Shown: positions 17,064-25,495, numbered from the stretch's first letter. The stretch is DNA of 50,907 nucleotides from Anaerolineaceae bacterium (GCA_017417055.1 JAFPZX010000056.1:1-50907); one strand, 5' to 3'. Notes: generated by a model from the letters alone, not told the origin. Numbers and translations are program-made.

Positions 17064-18674
17064 TTATCCCCACAAATCGGTAAGCATGGGAATGATTTGT
17101 TTCTTGCGGGACATGACACCCGGGAGGAAGACCATATTGTCTTTCGGTTCCATCTGGAAGGCATTGCGGATGATGTCATCCGGACCCTGATAGAGCAGAT
17201 AGGTTCCGCCCAGCAGCACATCGGTGACCATCAGCAGGATAAAGGAATAGCCCCGTTCTTTTTCGATTTCGGACATGATCTTCAGCAGTTCATCTTTCCT
17301 TTCCATCAGGCTTTCAGAATCGTAACTGGTGATCTGTCCAACGCCGAACTTCTGATCCGCCATATAGAATTCTTTAAGGTCACGGACAGCGATATCTTTC
17401 AGGCTGGCCTGTTCATGGTAGGAACTGGAGAAGAGCTGGTGTCCGATCTCATCCAGCGTGATGTTTCCGATGCGGGCGAGCCGTTCGGCCATGGCGATGT
17501 CGCGCTTGGTGCAGGTCGGTGATTTGAACATCACAGTATCGGACAAAATCGCTGCGGCCATCAACCCCGCCAACTTTGGCGAAGGCAGTACGCCATGCTG
17601 CTGGAACATCTCGGCGATGATGGTGTTGGTGGAACCGACCGGTTCGTTGCGGACGCGGATCGGCTGCCTCGTCTGGATATCCGCCAGACGATGGTGATCA
17701 ATGATCTCTAAAATTTCCGCCTGCTGCAGGCCCGGAACGGATTGCGCCATCTCGTTATGGTCCACCAGGACGACTTGTTTGCGCCGCGGACGCAGCAGGT
17801 GATAGCGGGAAAGGGTTCCGACGACTTTTTCATTTTCATCCAGCACCGGATAAGTTGCGTTCCGGCTCTCGTACATCTTGTCGCGGACGTCATCAATATA
17901 ATCCGTCAGATGGAAACAGGTGATGCCCTGCGTCCGGCAGTGACGGGAAATCGGTATGGCCTGTATGATCTGTGATGCGGTGTAGCGGGCGTCGAACGGC
18001 GTGGCAATGATGATGGTCTGGCCCGGATCCACGATCCATTCGGGTTTGATTTCCGACTGGCAGATGATCAGACATTCCACATCCATGTCCAGTGCTCTGC
18101 GGATCATCTCCGGCTGGCTGCCGCAGATGACAATGCTTTGGGATGTGTTGAACAGCAGAGATTCCAGATCCTGCGGCAGTGCGATGACAATTTCACCTGA
18201 AATCGTGCTCTTTTCCGGCACCTCTGCCACCAGCCGTCCCTCAAGAACGCTCAACAGGTTGAAGATTGGGATGGAATCGATCCGGCCGCTTTCGTTAGCC
18301 TGCATGTTATAGCCGGTGATGTTCGCAGCGCTCAGCATGCCGTAAAGCGTACCATCCTCATTGATGACGGGGATGTTTTCAATGCCCTGCTCCTGGATCG
18401 TGTCCCAGGCGCGGTCAATGGTCACCGTGGCGTTCAGCGCGGGCGGCGTGTCGAAGTCGAGATCGCTGATCTGTGTGCGGACATCCCGCAGCCGCATGGG
18501 TTGTTCAAAACCAAAGAATTTCAGGATGCGTTTTGTGTCATCATTGACGTGATCCTGACGGGCGGCAATATAATTACGGTCGCCGAGAGCATTTCGGAGC
18601 GATGCGTATGCGATCGCGGCAACCACAGAATCGGTATCGGGATTCTTATGACCGGTGACATATATCTCGTTCAT
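17064..18674 (-). CDS. ppaC: Manganese-dependent inorganic pyrophosphatase with CBS/DRTGG insert
   Basis: A 536-residue family II pyrophosphatase, hydrolysing PPi to phosphate in the cytoplasm. The DHH phosphoesterase half starts with YVTGHKNPDTDSV (H9, D13 and D15 are metal ligands) and has EIIDHHRLADI later. The C-terminal DHHA2 region includes LLMVTDVLLGGTYLL and the SRKKQIIP substrate-binding segment. The long insert contains two CBS halves (IENIPVINEDGTLYGMLSA and NATYPVLDENEKVVGTLS) around a DRTGG domain. This is the nucleotide-regulated form that responds to adenine nucleotides and diadenosine polyphosphates. GGAG lies 8 bases before the ATG. The upstream region is filled with tandem repeats, so the promoter is unclear. 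Confidence 0.95.
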   Translation of the reverse strand: MNEIYVTGHKNPDTDSVVAAIAYASLRNALGDRNYIAARQDHVNDDTKRILKFFGFEQPMRLRDVRTQISDLDFDTPPALNATVTIDRAWDTIQEQGIENIPVINEDGTLYGMLSAANITGYNMQANESGRIDSIPIFNLLSVLEGRLVAEVPEKSTISGEIVIALPQDLESLLFNTSQSIVICGSQPEMIRRALDMDVECLIICQSEIKPEWIVDPGQTIIIATPFDARYTASQIIQAIPISRHCRTQGITCFHLTDYIDDVRDKMYESRNATYPVLDENEKVVGTLSRYHLLRPRRKQVVLVDHNEMAQSVPGLQQAEILEIIDHHRLADIQTRQPIRVRNEPVGSTNTIIAEMFQQHGVLPSPKLAGLMAAAILSDTVMFKSPTCTKRDIAMAERLARIGNITLDEIGHQLFSSSYHEQASLKDIAVRDLKEFYMADQKFGVGQITSYDSESLMERKDELLKIMSEIEKERGYSFILLMVTDVLLGGTYLLYQGPDDIIRNAFQMEPKDNMVFLPGVMSRKKQIIPMLTDLWG

Positions 18675-18720
18675 GTTTGTTCTCCAGCGGGGAAAATTTA
18701 CAGCACCCCATAAAATTATA

Positions 18721-18960
18721 AATCAGAAATCAGAATGGATTGGGACTTGGGTCTTGGGACTGGGGGAGTAAGAAGTAAGGAGTAAGAAGAAAAATCAGAA
18801 ATTGGAAATGGATTGAGACTTGGGTCATGGGACTGAGGGAGTAAGAAGTAAGGAGTAAGAAGAAAAATCAGAAATCAGAAAGGATTGGGACAGGGGACTT
18901 GGAACTGGGAACTTGGGTCGGGAGGCTGGAAGAGTGTGCTGAGGAAAATCGGAAATCAGA
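18721..18960 (+). repeat. About 73-bp tandem repeat of degenerate words
   Basis: Units begin with GGATTGGGACTTGGG-like text at 18737, 18810 and 18882, so the period is 72-73 bases, with about 2.5 copies. Each unit combines three word classes: AATCAGAAATCAG, GGGACTTGGGACTGGGG and AGTAAGAAGTAAGGAG. A decayed fourth part runs to about 18960. No gene is present in 18675-19101. Confidence 0.8.
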
Positions 18961-18981
18961 AATTTTTGGAAGGGAAACGGA

Positions 18982-19045
18982 GCACATGCGGGACAGATAC
19001 CCGGTGTCGCGTAAGCCGACACCGGTGTGTCTGTCCCGCATGTGC
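18982..19045 (+). repeat. Long stem-loop, GCACATGCGGGACAG class
   Basis: GCACATGCGGGACAGA (18982-18997) pairs perfectly with TCTGTCCCGCATGTGC (19030-19045). An inner CGGTGTCG/CGACACCG stem closes a GTAAG-type loop. A related stem-loop lies at 42681-42797, which shares the GGAGCACAT start and a GCGAAGCCGACA apex. Confidence 0.8.
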
Positions 19046-19075
19046 GTCTCTAAGGATCTGAATCGTTATATAAAA

Positions 19076-19100
19076 AAAGCAGACTTCTAAAGTCTGCTTT
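19076..19100 (-). terminator. Terminator of tRNA-Val
   Basis: AAAGCAGACTT (19076-19086) and AAGTCTGCTTT (19090-19100) form a perfect 11-base stem. On the minus strand the hairpin is followed by a T run and begins 1 base after the tRNA 3' end. Confidence 0.9.
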
Positions 19101-19101
19101 G

Positions 19102-19175
19102 TGAGCGGTAATGGACTCGAACCATCGGCCTTTGCGATGTCAACGCAACGCTCTAACCAACTGAGCTAACCGCTC
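19102..19175 (-). tRNA. tRNA-Val (anticodon GAC)
   Basis: On the minus strand the acceptor arms GAGCGGT and ACCGCTC pair. The D arm is AGCTCAGTTGGTTAGAGC, and the anticodon stem TTGCG/CGCAA closes the loop TTGACAT with anticodon GAC. The T arm contains GGTTCGAGTCC. The discriminator base is A, and CCA is not encoded. A terminator hairpin follows immediately, so it is transcribed alone or as the last unit. Confidence 0.95.
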
Positions 19176-19239
19176 GAACAGACAATATTCTATATCAACT
19201 TCCAAAAAAAAGCAAGTATTTTGAAGAAATTTGTGACTC

Positions 19240-19617
19240 TTGAAAATACCAATAATTAATGGTATGCTGTATGTAGAAAAAATAACTCAGGGATATAAAA
19301 GCAGTGAGGAAATGGAGGAATTGGCAGCTATGACAGAAGGAATGCTGAACTTTGCAAAACAATATAATATAGCGATCAATGATCCGCTGTTGGTAAGACG
19401 GTACCAGATGGATCAGGATGCCAAGCGTGAAGAAGCCTTCAGATTGTCACTTGCGGAAACGAAAGGTTTTACACGGGGCGAAGAAAAAGGGGCGAAGAAA
19501 AATGCAAAAAGGCAAATCAGCTTGAAAATGCCCGGCGGATGAAAGCGGATGGAATGGATCCCGTGCTGATTGCCAAATATACCGGTCTTCCGGAGTCTGA
19601 AGTATTACAGCTTTAAT
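19240..19617 (+). pseudogene. Remnant of Rpn/PD-(D/E)XK nuclease-family transposase, frameshifted
   Basis: The frame from 19240 (INGMLYVEKITQGYKSSEEM, then NFAKQYNIAINDPLLVRRYQ, ending near MPGG) resembles the C-terminal part of Rpn-family nuclease/transposase proteins. A shift in the A/G-rich run around 19480-19510 restores the family's usual ending in another frame: MKADGMDPVLIAKYTGLPES, stopping at about 19617. The catalytic N-terminal domain is absent, so this is a dead fragment. The following stretch, 19618-19783, holds nothing I recognise. Confidence 0.6.
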
Positions 19618-19783
19618 TTTTGTCCGGAATTACGAATATCGAATCAGTCTTTTTTATTGATTCGCCTCCGCAGGTTCTGTTTGGCAATCAGATTGTATTC
19701 GGGAACAAGTTATTCGCTGCATACGATATTGCATCATTACAATACTTGCTGTACCCACAACAGCATCAATAAACATGTAAAAA

Positions 19784-19943
19784 GGGGATGTCGCACATAA
19801 TTATATAGGAAAGCCTGCCGGAGGGAATGCTTCGCAGGGACGCGGCAAGGCAGCGCTGCTCGCCGCACCACTGCGAAGCAAATGCTCTTGATGGCAGTTC
19901 AAAAAATGGCTGCCGTAAAATAAAAAAAATGTGCGACAGCCCC
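19784..19943 (+). mobile_element. 160-bp MITE-like element with TGTCGCACAT ends
   Basis: GGGGATGTCGCACAT (19784-19798) and ATGTGCGACAGCCCC (19929-19943) are inverted repeats matching at 14 of 15 positions. Inside, GCTTCGCAG and CTGCGAAGC form a second stem, GCGGC/GCCGC a third, and AGCGCT an apex palindrome. There is no open reading frame. The ends look like those of an insertion sequence, so this is probably a non-autonomous derivative, but no parent element is visible here. Confidence 0.65.
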
Positions 19944-19944
19944 C

Positions 19945-19981
19945 TCTAACAACTACCAACTACTAACTACCAACCATCCAC
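19945..19981 (-). repeat. Post-stop word array (TAGTTAGTAGT class)
   Basis: On the minus strand the arcC stop TAA is followed directly by GTGGATGGTTGGTAGTTAG and more TAGTTGG words, then by the 160-bp element. Confidence 0.6.
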
Positions 19982-20935
19982 TTACTTCGTGATCCGGGTT
20001 CCGGTTTCACCATGGATTGCACGGAGAATGTTTTCCGGATTGGTGATGATGGCTTCCTTGCCGCCGGCTTCCAGGAAATTGATGATAGCCTGGATCTTCG
20101 GAGCCATGGAGCCCTTCTTGAAGTGGATCCCTTCCGCCATATAAGCCTTGGCTTCTTCCAGTGTCATGGTGTCCAGCCATTTCTGTTCCGGGGTCCCGAA
20201 GTTGATGGCGACTTTTTCGACCGCGGTGGAAATCACCAGCATATCCGCTTTCAGGTTCTGCGCCAACAGACTGTTGCCGAAGTCTTTGTCGATCACAGCC
20301 GCGATCCCTTCCAGCGTTCCGTCTTCGTGTTCGATCACCGGGATGCCGCCGCCACCGATGGAAACGACGATGATTCCGGCTTTGATGAGTGCTTCAATGG
20401 CATCCAGCTCGACAATGCGTTCCGGGAGCGGTGAAGGAACCACACGGCGCCAGCCGCGGCCCGCGTCTTCCACAATGGTCCAACCCAATTCTGCGGCTTT
20501 GGCCTTGGCTTCCTTTTCCGTCATAAAACCGCCGATCGGTTTTGTCGGATTCTGGAAAGCGGGATCATTTTTATTGACAATGGTTTGTTCGATTACGCAG
20601 GCTGCCGGTTTGTTGATTCCGGCCTTCTTCATCTGGTTCTGCAGACACTGTACAAGCTGATAACCGATCTGACCCTGACTCTGGGCGCCGCAGACATCCA
20701 GCGGAGCCATGCTGAGGCTCGCTGTTTTTTCCGCGATTTCCGCTTTCTGAAGCAGGAATCCGACCTGCGGACCGTTCCCGTGTCCAATGACCACATCCCA
20801 GCCTTCTTTAATCATTTCAACGATATGCTTTGCGGTTTCATCAGCGGCAAGGTATTGATCCTGCACAGACTGATGTGCCTTATCCTTGATCAGAGAATTA
20901 CCACCGATGGCAATGACTGCAACTTTTTTCGACAT
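19982..20935 (-). CDS. arcC: Carbamate kinase
   Basis: The 317-residue protein is a carbamate kinase, which makes ATP from carbamoyl phosphate and ADP while releasing carbamate. Family motifs are VAVIAIGGNSL at the N-terminus, IGHGNGPQVGFLLQKAE, PTKPIGGFMTEKEA and VVSIGGGGIPVIEHEDG. GAGGGG lies about 8 bases before the ATG. It is the last gene of a minus-strand run with an aminotransferase (42 bases upstream) and glutamate dehydrogenase. The same locus has aspartate carbamoyltransferase and a cyclic amidohydrolase on the other strand. A fermentative route ending in carbamoyl phosphate is therefore plausible. Confidence 0.95.
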   Translation of the reverse strand: MSKKVAVIAIGGNSLIKDKAHQSVQDQYLAADETAKHIVEMIKEGWDVVIGHGNGPQVGFLLQKAEIAEKTASLSMAPLDVCGAQSQGQIGYQLVQCLQNQMKKAGINKPAACVIEQTIVNKNDPAFQNPTKPIGGFMTEKEAKAKAAELGWTIVEDAGRGWRRVVPSPLPERIVELDAIEALIKAGIIVVSIGGGGIPVIEHEDGTLEGIAAVIDKDFGNSLLAQNLKADMLVISTAVEKVAINFGTPEQKWLDTMTLEEAKAYMAEGIHFKKGSMAPKIQAIINFLEAGGKEAIITNPENILRAIHGETGTRITK

Positions 20936-20977
20936 GTATTACCCCTCTCTTTTCCCCGGAAATCCGGAAATTAATTA

Positions 20978-22048
20978 TTATTTTTTGATCAGCGGCAGCA
21001 GCAGCGCAAAAGCCTGCTCCATTTCTTCCGGTGTCAGTCCGCAGAACGGGACACGCAGGAAGCGTTTACCGTCTTCACGGTTCAGATAGAATCCGCGGCC
21101 ATCTGTGATCAGAACGCCGGCTTCCTTCGCTGCGGGGATCAGTTCTTCCATATCGTTCCCTTCCGGGAGCGTGACACCGATAAAGAAACCGCCTTCCGGA
21201 CGCGGGAAAACCGCACCCGGCAGTTCCTTTTCAAGGATCTCAATCGCCTTTTCCATACGCGGGCGGTACAGATCCTTGAGCTTGACAAGATTGGGTTCAT
21301 AGTAACCCATTTTAATAAATTGATACAACAGCGCCTGTGTCGGGCTGACAGGACCGATGTAGGTGTTGCCCGCCCAGGTCTTGACACGGCTGATGAAGTC
21401 TGCGGGGCCGTTCAGATAGCCGAGACGCATGCCCGGAGCCAGCGTTTTGGAGAAGGAGCTCATCTTGACCACATGTTCCGGATCCATGGAATACATGGTC
21501 GGGATATCTTCGCCGCGGTAGCGCAGTTCACGGTACGGTACGTCTTCCAGAATCATGAAGTTATACTGCTGCGCCAGTTCGACGATCTTCTTCCGTTTTT
21601 CGAGCGAGACGGTCACGCCCATCGGGTTCTGAAAGTCATCTACGGTATAGAAGAATTTCGGAGCGCCGCGCTTAAGTTCATCCTCAAAACGGTTCAGATC
21701 TACCCCGTCGATTTCCAGCGGAACACCGACCGCGTTCAGTCCGCGGCGTTTGAAGAGCAGATTCACCCGGTCATAGGACGGGGTTTCCGTCAATACCTTG
21801 TCGCCCTCCGCGGCTTCGGTCATGGTAATGAACTGGATGAACTCCAGCGAGCTGTTGCCGATGAGGATGTGATCCGGTGAAACGCCTTCACGCTCCGCGA
21901 TCAGGTCGATCAGCGGCATATAACCCGGGGAAGCGACATATCCCAGCGCTTTGCGTCCGTCCTCCCGCATTGCCTTTTCGAATGCCGGGATGATTTCATC
22001 TATCGGAAATGATTCCGGGGCGGGAACCCCGCGTGTCATAGCTATCAT
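20978..22048 (-). CDS. PLP-dependent aminotransferase, class I/II (LysN-like)
   Basis: A 356-residue fold-type I aminotransferase related to 2-aminoadipate/aromatic aminotransferases. Visible features are LGYVASPGYMPLIDLIAERE at the N-terminus and the QNPMGVTVS segment with the PLP-contacting Asn near 141. ILEDVPYRELRY contains Asp169, SSFSKTLAPGMRLGY contains Schiff-base Lys201, and RVPFCGLTPEEME contains the carboxylate-binding Arg. AGGA lies 9 bases before the ATG. It lies between glutamate dehydrogenase and carbamate kinase, which suggests coupling of amino-acid transamination to glutamate turnover. The exact amino donor is not predictable. Confidence 0.88.
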   Translation of the reverse strand: MIAMTRGVPAPESFPIDEIIPAFEKAMREDGRKALGYVASPGYMPLIDLIAEREGVSPDHILIGNSSLEFIQFITMTEAAEGDKVLTETPSYDRVNLLFKRRGLNAVGVPLEIDGVDLNRFEDELKRGAPKFFYTVDDFQNPMGVTVSLEKRKKIVELAQQYNFMILEDVPYRELRYRGEDIPTMYSMDPEHVVKMSSFSKTLAPGMRLGYLNGPADFISRVKTWAGNTYIGPVSPTQALLYQFIKMGYYEPNLVKLKDLYRPRMEKAIEILEKELPGAVFPRPEGGFFIGVTLPEGNDMEELIPAAKEAGVLITDGRGFYLNREDGKRFLRVPFCGLTPEEMEQAFALLLPLIKK

Positions 22049-22136
22049 AATAATAATTCCTGCCTGTTTTTGTAAAGAATATACAGCCTAATTATATATA
22101 TTCTTTTCCAGACAACCCCTCATTGCGTGACAAATC

Positions 22137-22226
22137 GAAGTAAGAAGTATGGAGTATGAAGTAAAGAGTAAGGAGTGGTAAATTACAGTCCCTAACTCCT
22201 CACTCCTAATTCCTAACTCCTAACTC
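22137..22226 (-). repeat. Gene-less inverted word array after gdhA
   Basis: On the minus strand the gdhA stop TAA is followed at once by GAGTTAGGAGTTAGGAATTA and similar words (22189-22226). A reverse-complement-like array follows after about 10 bases (22137-22178; AAGTAAGAAGTATGGAGT on the plus strand). The two arms pair imperfectly. This resembles the four-helix-bundle cassettes without the gene. Confidence 0.65.
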
Positions 22227-23513
22227 TTATTTTATCCATCCCCGGTATCGCATGGCGTCGGCCACACGCTTGATGGAGACCATGTAAGCCGCGTCGCGCA
22301 TGTAGGCCTTTTTGTCGACGGACATCTCATAGACCGAGTTGAATGCTGTGGTCATCTTGTAGTCCAGCTTTTCCAGGACTTCTTCCACGGACCAGTAATA
22401 GTTCTGGTCGTTCTGAACCGATTCAAAGTAGGAACAGGTCACGCCGCCCGCGTTGCACAGGAAATCCGGAATGATGAACATGCCGCGTTCCCGCAGAACC
22501 ACGTCGGCTTCCAGTGTGGTCGGACCGTTGGCAGCTTCGGCAACGATTTTTACATTCTTGCCGATGAATCCGACGTTTTCACCCGTGATCTGTTTTTCCA
22601 GCGCGGCCGGGATCAGGACGTCCACATCCTGTTTGATCCAGTCTTCTCCGTCCAGAACCTGATAGCCTGCCTCGGCAGCCTTTTGATTGGAGACTGTTCC
22701 ATAACTGTCGGTGATGCTCATCAGGAATGCGGGATCAATTCCATCTTCCTTTAGAAACGTGAAGGATTTTTTCTCATCCCGGTTCCAGCAGGAAACACAT
22801 TTGACCTTCCCGCCCAGCATCTTGATAAAGTGGATGGCCGCGTACTGGGCTACATTGCCGAAGCCCTGGATGGCAGCGCTCGTTTTGGTGGAGTCGATGC
22901 CGAGCTGCTTCATCGCTTCCCGGATGCAGATCACCACTCCCAGACCGGTTGCTTCATTCCGGCCGAGCGAACCGCCTCCGCCGACCGGTTTGCCGGTGAC
23001 GGTGCCCGGTGTGTACTGTCCGGCCAGGAGTGAGTATTCATCCATGAACCAGCACATATCCTGAGCGTTGGTCCCCATGTCCGGCGCGGGAACATCATTT
23101 CGGGGCCCGAAAATCGGGAACAGCGCGCGGACATATCCGCGGATCAGCCGTTCCTTTTCTCCAGCGGAAAGGTCCCGCGGGTCCACGACAACGCCGCCCT
23201 TCCCGCCGCCGAGCGGAATGTTAGCGACCGAGCATTTCCAGGTCATCTTCATCGCCAGCATACGGACGGTGTCGATGGTTTCGTTTGCGGCAAACCGCAA
23301 ACCGCCTTTGTTCGGTCCCAAAGCATCATTATGCTGTACACGGTATCCGTCAAAGATCTTCAATGATCCATCGTCCATTCGTACCGGAATGCGGACATGA
23401 TATTCCTTTTTGGGATTACGCAGAAAATCACGTGCTTCGGCATCCAGATCAAGTAAATCTGCTACATGATCAAATTCCTGCTGAGCAATTTCATAAGCAT
23501 TGTTTACTGACAT
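22227..23513 (-). CDS. gdhA: Glutamate dehydrogenase (Glu/Leu/Phe/Val family)
   Basis: A 428-residue dehydrogenase interconverting glutamate and 2-oxoglutarate plus ammonia. The substrate domain holds GGLRFAANETIDTVRMLAMK, PLGGGKGGVVVDPRDLS with the catalytic-region lysine, and APDMGTNAQDMCWF with the active-site Asp. The Rossmann domain has AIQGFGNVAQYAAIHF. I chose the ATG at 23513 with AAGGAG 9 bases upstream, since the open frame to 23594 adds residues not found in the family. It heads a minus-strand run with the aminotransferase and arcC and diverges from pyrB across 386 bases that hold inverted repeats. The size matches catabolic hexameric enzymes of anaerobes, but the cofactor is not determined. 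Confidence 0.93.
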   Translation of the reverse strand: MSVNNAYEIAQQEFDHVADLLDLDAEARDFLRNPKKEYHVRIPVRMDDGSLKIFDGYRVQHNDALGPNKGGLRFAANETIDTVRMLAMKMTWKCSVANIPLGGGKGGVVVDPRDLSAGEKERLIRGYVRALFPIFGPRNDVPAPDMGTNAQDMCWFMDEYSLLAGQYTPGTVTGKPVGGGGSLGRNEATGLGVVICIREAMKQLGIDSTKTSAAIQGFGNVAQYAAIHFIKMLGGKVKCVSCWNRDEKKSFTFLKEDGIDPAFLMSITDSYGTVSNQKAAEAGYQVLDGEDWIKQDVDVLIPAALEKQITGENVGFIGKNVKIVAEAANGPTTLEADVVLRERGMFIIPDFLCNAGGVTCSYFESVQNDQNYYWSVEEVLEKLDYKMTTAFNSVYEMSVDKKAYMRDAAYMVSIKRVADAMRYRGWIK

Positions 23514-23604
23514 TTTATTCTCCTTGATTTTTCTGCAGCAGCCGATGCTGTGAAACCAATCACAGAACCGAACTGACAGTTTGCTATATTGCAAATTTTA
23601 ACCG

Positions 23605-23633
23605 CAATTGTCTGACAACATAATTGACAATTG
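23605..23633. promoter_or_regulatory. Inverted repeat (operator candidate) between gdhA and pyrB
   Basis: CAATTGTC (23605-23612) and GACAATTG (23626-23633) are perfect inverted repeats 13 bases apart. A second near-palindrome, TTGCTATATTGCAA, lies at 23581-23594. On the minus strand a weak -35/-10 pair for gdhA overlaps this area. No regulator gene is nearby. The rest of 23514-23899 shows nothing further. Confidence 0.45.
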
Positions 23634-23899
23634 TAATGAATAAACGCCGCTTTTGTAATATTTCGTTTTTGCCGGATCGGATACCAAATACCAATTGGAG
23701 GGTTAATATTCCCGGTTTCGCCGGTATTGCTGTGTCGCCGCACTGAGTCCAGTAATCGGTATATGCAGTAAATTCCTGTGTTCCTGTCCAATAATTATAA
23801 AAAATCCAATAACAGATTTATAATTTACTCCAGAAAAATTCAAATTTCCCGGTTTCTTTGAGGAGCCGAGGAGATGAAAAAACAAGGAGAATATTAACT

Positions 23900-24835
23900 A
23901 TGGCAACATCTTTACTTGGCCGCGACATCATCGATGTCCAGTCTCTTTCTGACGATGAAGTGAAATTGATCATGGAAACCGCTGCCCGTTTTGAACGCGC
24001 GATGGACAATGGCGGACGCCTTTTGAACATGGCCGGGAAAACATTGGCGACACTGTTTTTTGAACCTTCAACCCGAACCCGCCTTTCCTTTGAAACCGCA
24101 ATGCTACGTCTGGGCGGGTCTGTTATTTCCGTTGCTGATGGCGGCGGTTCCTCCTCTGCGAAAAAGGGCGAAACCGTTTATGATACCGGCAAGATGATCG
24201 AATCTTACGCGGATGTTGCTGTGATCCGCCACCCTGTCACCGGATCTGCTGCTGAGCTGGCTGCCGGTTCCTGCAAGCCGGTCATCAATGGCGGTGACGG
24301 CGCCGGTCAGCACCCGACTCAGGCACTGTTAGACCTTTATACCATCATCAAGGAAAAAGGCAAGGTGGAAGGGCAGACCATCTGTTTAGCCGGTGACCTC
24401 AAGAACGGCCGCACCGTTCACTCCGGTGCCGCACTGCTCGCACGCATGGGCGTGAAATTTGTCTTTACTGCTCCGGAAGCGCTCGCCATGCCCGCTGAAA
24501 TCACTGACGGACTGCGGAAGAGCGGCATTTCCGTGGATATTATCCCGGACCTTGACGAAGCCGTTGCCGTTTCCGACGTACTTTACATGACCCGCATCCA
24601 GAAGGAACGCTTCACCGATCCGGCTGAATATGAAAGGCTGAAGGGTTCTTATGAAGTCACCCTCGACACCGTCAAAAAGGCAAAACCCGGCTTGACTATT
24701 ATGCATCCGTTGCCGCGTGTTACGGAAATCAAGACCGAAGTTGACAATTACGAAGGCGCTGCCTACTTCCGCCAGGCTGCCAATGGCGTCCCGGTCCGCA
24801 TGGCCCTGCTCGCCCTCGTGTGTGGAATGGAATAA
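23900..24835 (+). CDS. pyrB: Aspartate carbamoyltransferase catalytic chain
   Basis: A 311-residue transcarbamoylase. The carbamoyl-phosphate site FFEPSTRTRLSFE is near residues 53-65. GDGAGQHPTQALLDLYTI, GDLKNGRTVHS and HPLPRVTEI identify an aspartate rather than an ornithine enzyme (no HPCQ or HCLP). It normally condenses carbamoyl phosphate and aspartate in pyrimidine synthesis. AAGGAG lies about 10 bases before the ATG at 23900, and the open frame runs 14 codons further upstream without support. There is no pyrI gene. Its likely partner, the cyclic amidohydrolase, is separated from it only by a four-helix-bundle cassette. With arcC nearby, reverse (catabolic) use is possible but unproven. 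Confidence 0.92.
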   Translation: MATSLLGRDIIDVQSLSDDEVKLIMETAARFERAMDNGGRLLNMAGKTLATLFFEPSTRTRLSFETAMLRLGGSVISVADGGGSSSAKKGETVYDTGKMIESYADVAVIRHPVTGSAAELAAGSCKPVINGGDGAGQHPTQALLDLYTIIKEKGKVEGQTICLAGDLKNGRTVHSGAALLARMGVKFVFTAPEALAMPAEITDGLRKSGISVDIIPDLDEAVAVSDVLYMTRIQKERFTDPAEYERLKGSYEVTLDTVKKAKPGLTIMHPLPRVTEIKTEVDNYEGAAYFRQAANGVPVRMALLALVCGME

Positions 24836-24939
24836 AAATAGTGAGGAGTTAGGAGTTAGGAGTGAGGAGTGAAAAATATGCTCTCACTCCTTGTCTAATC
24901 CGGTTTTTTAATAAACGTATCTGTTCAACTCTGACTCTA

Positions 24940-25031
24940 AGGAAACAATGATTAATTGAGGTTCGGGGACGGTTTTGCGAGAAGCGCAGAACTGTCCTCC
25001 AGTCTTTTCAGAAATTAATCAGCGTTTCCCT
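24940..25031 (+). repeat. MITE-like repeat, GGGGACGG core, copy 2 (best preserved)
   Basis: AGGAAACAATGATTAATT (24940-24957) and AATTAATCAGCGTTTCCCT (25013-25031) are terminal inverted repeats. The core is a stem of GGGGACGGTTTTGCG against CGCAGAACTGTCCTCC. Confidence 0.75.
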
Positions 25032-25090
25032 AAGAATATTGTTTCAGTCGGTGTTTTGAAATAATGGGAATAACCAAATAAGGATCAGAA

Positions 25091-25495
25091 ATGGATTCTG
25101 TGGAAGAAAAAAGCCAGGCGTTTGCTGTCAGAATCATAAAGATGGCCGATTACTTGAGAGTGGTCAAAAGGGAATTTGTTATTTCCAATCAGGTTTTACG
25201 ATCTGGCACTTCTATAGCAGCCAATATTGCTGAGGCAGAGTGTGCGCACAGCAAAAAGGATTTCCTTGCCAAAATGTATATCGCGTTTAAAGAATGCGGT
25301 GAAACAAAACTATGGCTGAATATGCTTCATAAATCCGGAAAGTTAAATGACAAAGAATTCACATCAATTTACAATGATTGGTGTGAAATAAACAAAATGA
25401 TATCGTCGATCACGAAAACAACTCGGGAAAATCTCGAAAAGGAAAAAGAAGAAAAGTTCAAAGGAAAAGGAGGTGATTGGGAAGAGGAAAAGTGA
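25091..25495 (+). CDS. Four-helix-bundle protein (23S rRNA IVS protein family), second copy
   Basis: A 134-residue all-helical protein with the family signature LRSGTSIAANIAEAE (about residues 38-52), preceded by FAVRIIKMADYL and followed by DFLAKMYIAFKECGETKLWL. It ends in a lysine/glutamate-rich tail (KEKEEKFKGKGG). It shares layout and motif with the protein at 12941-13321 but is divergent, so the two cassettes are not a recent duplication. It has an AGGATCAG-type site before the ATG. As with the first copy, no reverse transcriptase, recombinase or rRNA gene is nearby. The function is unknown; the position inside a palindromic frame is the notable feature. Confidence 0.87.
   Translation: MDSVEEKSQAFAVRIIKMADYLRVVKREFVISNQVLRSGTSIAANIAEAECAHSKKDFLAKMYIAFKECGETKLWLNMLHKSGKLNDKEFTSIYNDWCEINKMISSITKTTRENLEKEKEEKFKGKGGDWEEEK

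Noticed and set aside
18721-18960. CRISPR-like tandem array
   Set aside because: Period is about 73 bases with no unique spacers and no cas genes; the units are degenerate word repeats.
23900-24835. Ornithine carbamoyltransferase to complete the arg pathway
   Set aside because: GQHPTQALLDL and HPLPRVTEI are aspartate-type motifs; ornithine-type HPCQ and HCLP are absent.
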